Below are positions 22,744 to 23,671 of a stretch of 23,671 nucleotides of DNA, in pieces. The notes under the pieces were generated by a model. The model ran no database searches, was not told the DNA's origin, and saw only the letters and a list, made by a program, of their open reading frames with translations. The stretch comes from DATMYQ01 sp035560935 (GTDB lineage: Bacteria > Bacillota > Negativicutes > Sporomusales > Sporomusaceae), in the NCBI GenBank assembly GCA_035560935.1, contig DATMYQ010000360.1, forward strand, positions 1 through 23,671, read 5' to 3'. A program made the position numbers and the translations under genes. Each line of letters begins with the position of its first letter. Position 1 is the stretch's first letter.

Positions 22744-22820
22744 ATAGGATTTTCAGTAGCAGGGACGCGCTGACGGCAAGAGATATCGTTATTTAGAGCC
22801 GTGGATGCACCTGCTTTTTA
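22744..22820 (+). ncRNA. Candidate structured small RNA or attenuated leader (about 75 nt)
   Basis: A promoter-like element lies just upstream, and the 3' end is CCTGCT (22810-22815) running into TTTTTATT. CCTGCT pairs with AGCAGG (22758-22763). Inside, ACGGC (22773-22777) pairs with GCCGT (22798-22802) across a 20-base loop containing GATATC. This closing stem plus internal stem and U-tail looks like a small RNA with an intrinsic terminator, or a riboswitch-like leader ahead of the porin gene. I compared it from memory with fluoride, yybP-ykoY (Mn), preQ1, c-di-GMP, glutamine and NiCo riboswitches and saw no match. Confidence 0.4.
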
Positions 22821-22849
22821 TTGTGCAGAAAGCTAGGTTTTGATTATAT
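22821..22849 (+). promoter_or_regulatory. Promoter of the porin-like gene with an overlapping AT-rich inverted repeat
   Basis: TTGTGC (22821-22826), 17 bases, TTATAT (22844-22849), directly downstream of the preceding U-tract. The -10 is overlapped by ATTAT-N4-ATAAT (22843-22856), which contains TATCGATA and could be an operator. The leader from about 22856 is some 63 bases long. Confidence 0.45.
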
Positions 22850-22918
22850 CGATAATTATACACCGGATTGGTGCGGACTGTAATGGTTTAAATAGGCGGC
22901 TACATAAGGAAGGAAGAT

Positions 22919-23671
22919 ATGTATATGCGAAAGTGGATCATAGCAGGCGGAATATTATTGTTGTGCAACTTACTTCCAATCAGTGCAGGTGCTGAGCCCA
23001 AACCCGTATTTTCTGGTCATATTATTGCGGAAAACATGAATGCCATTGGCTATCCGGCCCAGTTTTTGGGGACCGTCCGGCTGGGTATGGATATGGATCT
23101 TTCCCAATATAGCTTTGTACATTTGCGCGGCGTTGTTGATCAGATTGATTTGAATAATTGCGGATTGCCTGTGCGTTCAGGGATAGATCAGGGACATATA
23201 GGCTTTCGTTTCAAAAATGGCGAGGTTAGGCTGGGCAAGCAGTGGCTGTATTTTGGTAAGGGGTTGTTGGCGGATGTTAATGTAAACCGTGTGGCTCAAG
23301 TTACCGCTACCGCCGATAATGTGAAACTGACGACGGTTGTCGGCAAAGATTTGACTATTGCTGAAATTGGCGTAACGGGGAAAGTGACCAACTTTGGTAT
23401 CAGCTATAAAGATGCGGGTCCTAATATTAGTCAGGCGTACCGCAACGAGGGTATCTCCGATGTTTACGGTAACCCTTCCGGTTACGATGACCGTTCCTGG
23501 GCTGTTTTCTGTGACACGCGCGTGTTTAATAACGGTCGGTGGAGCTTTGTCTACGTACGCAATAATAATGAACAAACCGGGTATATGACAGAAGTGAAAA
23601 AAGGGCAATATGCTTTGTCCTACCGCAATGTCGAAGCGCGGGCCATCAATGCCGACTGGGCTACCAGTGCA
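22919..23671 (+). CDS. Secreted outer-membrane beta-barrel (porin-like) protein, N-terminal 251 codons (runs off right edge)
   Basis: The frame is open from ATG 22919 to the last base. Residues 1-27 are a signal peptide (MYMRKW, hydrophobic core, ISAGA-E). The mature part shows alternating polar/hydrophobic strands with aromatic girdle residues, turn-rich short loops and few charged helices. Examples are GTVRLGMDMDLSQYSFVHLR, GEVRLGKQWLYFGKGLLADV, NFGISYKDAGPNISQAYRN and RWSFVYVRNNNEQTGYMTEV. This pattern is typical of outer-membrane barrels such as porins. No SLH domain is present in the visible N-terminus, unlike the major OmpM porins of Negativicutes. AAGGAAGG (22906-22913) precedes ATG 22919; ATG 22925 is also in frame. 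It supports a diderm host. The transported substrate is unknown. Confidence 0.75.
   Translation, partial: MYMRKWIIAGGILLLCNLLPISAGAEPKPVFSGHIIAENMNAIGYPAQFLGTVRLGMDMDLSQYSFVHLRGVVDQIDLNNCGLPVRSGIDQGHIGFRFKNGEVRLGKQWLYFGKGLLADVNVNRVAQVTATADNVKLTTVVGKDLTIAEIGVTGKVTNFGISYKDAGPNISQAYRNEGISDVYGNPSGYDDRSWAVFCDTRVFNNGRWSFVYVRNNNEQTGYMTEVKKGQYALSYRNVEARAINADWATSA

Noticed and set aside
22744..22820. Known manganese (yybP-ykoY) or fluoride riboswitch near mntH
   Set aside because: The conserved loop sequences of these classes are absent, and the folded element is on the strand opposite to mntH.
22843..22856. Fur box at the porin promoter
   Set aside because: The AT-rich repeat has the wrong spacing and too few matches to the 7-1-7 Fur pattern.
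1..23671. CRISPR array, tRNA/rRNA genes, insertion sequences or prophage genes
   Set aside because: No direct-repeat array, cloverleaf, transposase, integrase or phage structural motif was seen on reading both strands.

Overview
The window reads as chromosomal DNA of an anaerobic, spore-former-related Firmicute with an outer membrane (class Negativicutes, Sporomusaceae-like). This is inferred, not proven. The supporting signs are Firmicute-style purine-rich ribosome binding sites, GTG/TTG starts, a HelD-type RNA polymerase motor, a SpoIIE-type phosphatase domain, a two-cluster ferredoxin-nitroreductase, and a secreted beta-barrel-like protein at the right edge that makes sense only in a diderm cell. 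No rRNA, tRNA, CRISPR array, insertion sequence or prophage was recognised.

Left part (1-6522). A 5'-partial-window helD runs leftward. Then come a soluble globin-coupled chemotaxis transducer (HemAT-like), an orphan membrane histidine kinase with a periplasmic ABC-type binding domain, a secreted SYLF-domain protein and an unrecognised secreted protein, all rightward. Middle part (6523-10313). A DMT permease is divergent from an isolated short flagellin. A 17-codon ORF overlapping a terminator-like hairpin leads into a Pro/Thr-rich single-span membrane protein. A small basic protein follows, with inverted repeats upstream.

Right-centre (10314-15782). A 922-residue receptor joins a periplasmic amino-acid-type binding domain, one membrane span, two PAS-like regions, a SpoIIE/PP2C phosphatase and a GHKL kinase domain. 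It is translationally close to a divergent guanylate-kinase-like protein. Next are a ferredoxin-nitroreductase with a palindrome inside its promoter and a stand-alone methylenetetrahydrofolate reductase.

Right part (15997-23671). pepT and, 45 bases later, a 1330-residue Pls/PosA-type single-module peptide synthetase form a probable two-gene operon. The synthetase has the A-T-(2TM-C)x3 layout of epsilon-poly-L-lysine synthetase. By eye its adenylation pocket reads D-A-E-S-I-G-S-I-V-K, close to the lysine code I remember for bacitracin synthetase. This is the most interesting element: a candidate homo-poly(amino acid) system, possibly poly-lysine, with a peptidase partner. A 26-bp perfect hairpin separates it from a convergent Nramp metal transporter (mntH). 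The mntH-porin interval holds what looks like a short independently transcribed structured RNA (about 22744-22820) and a promoter for the porin-like gene.
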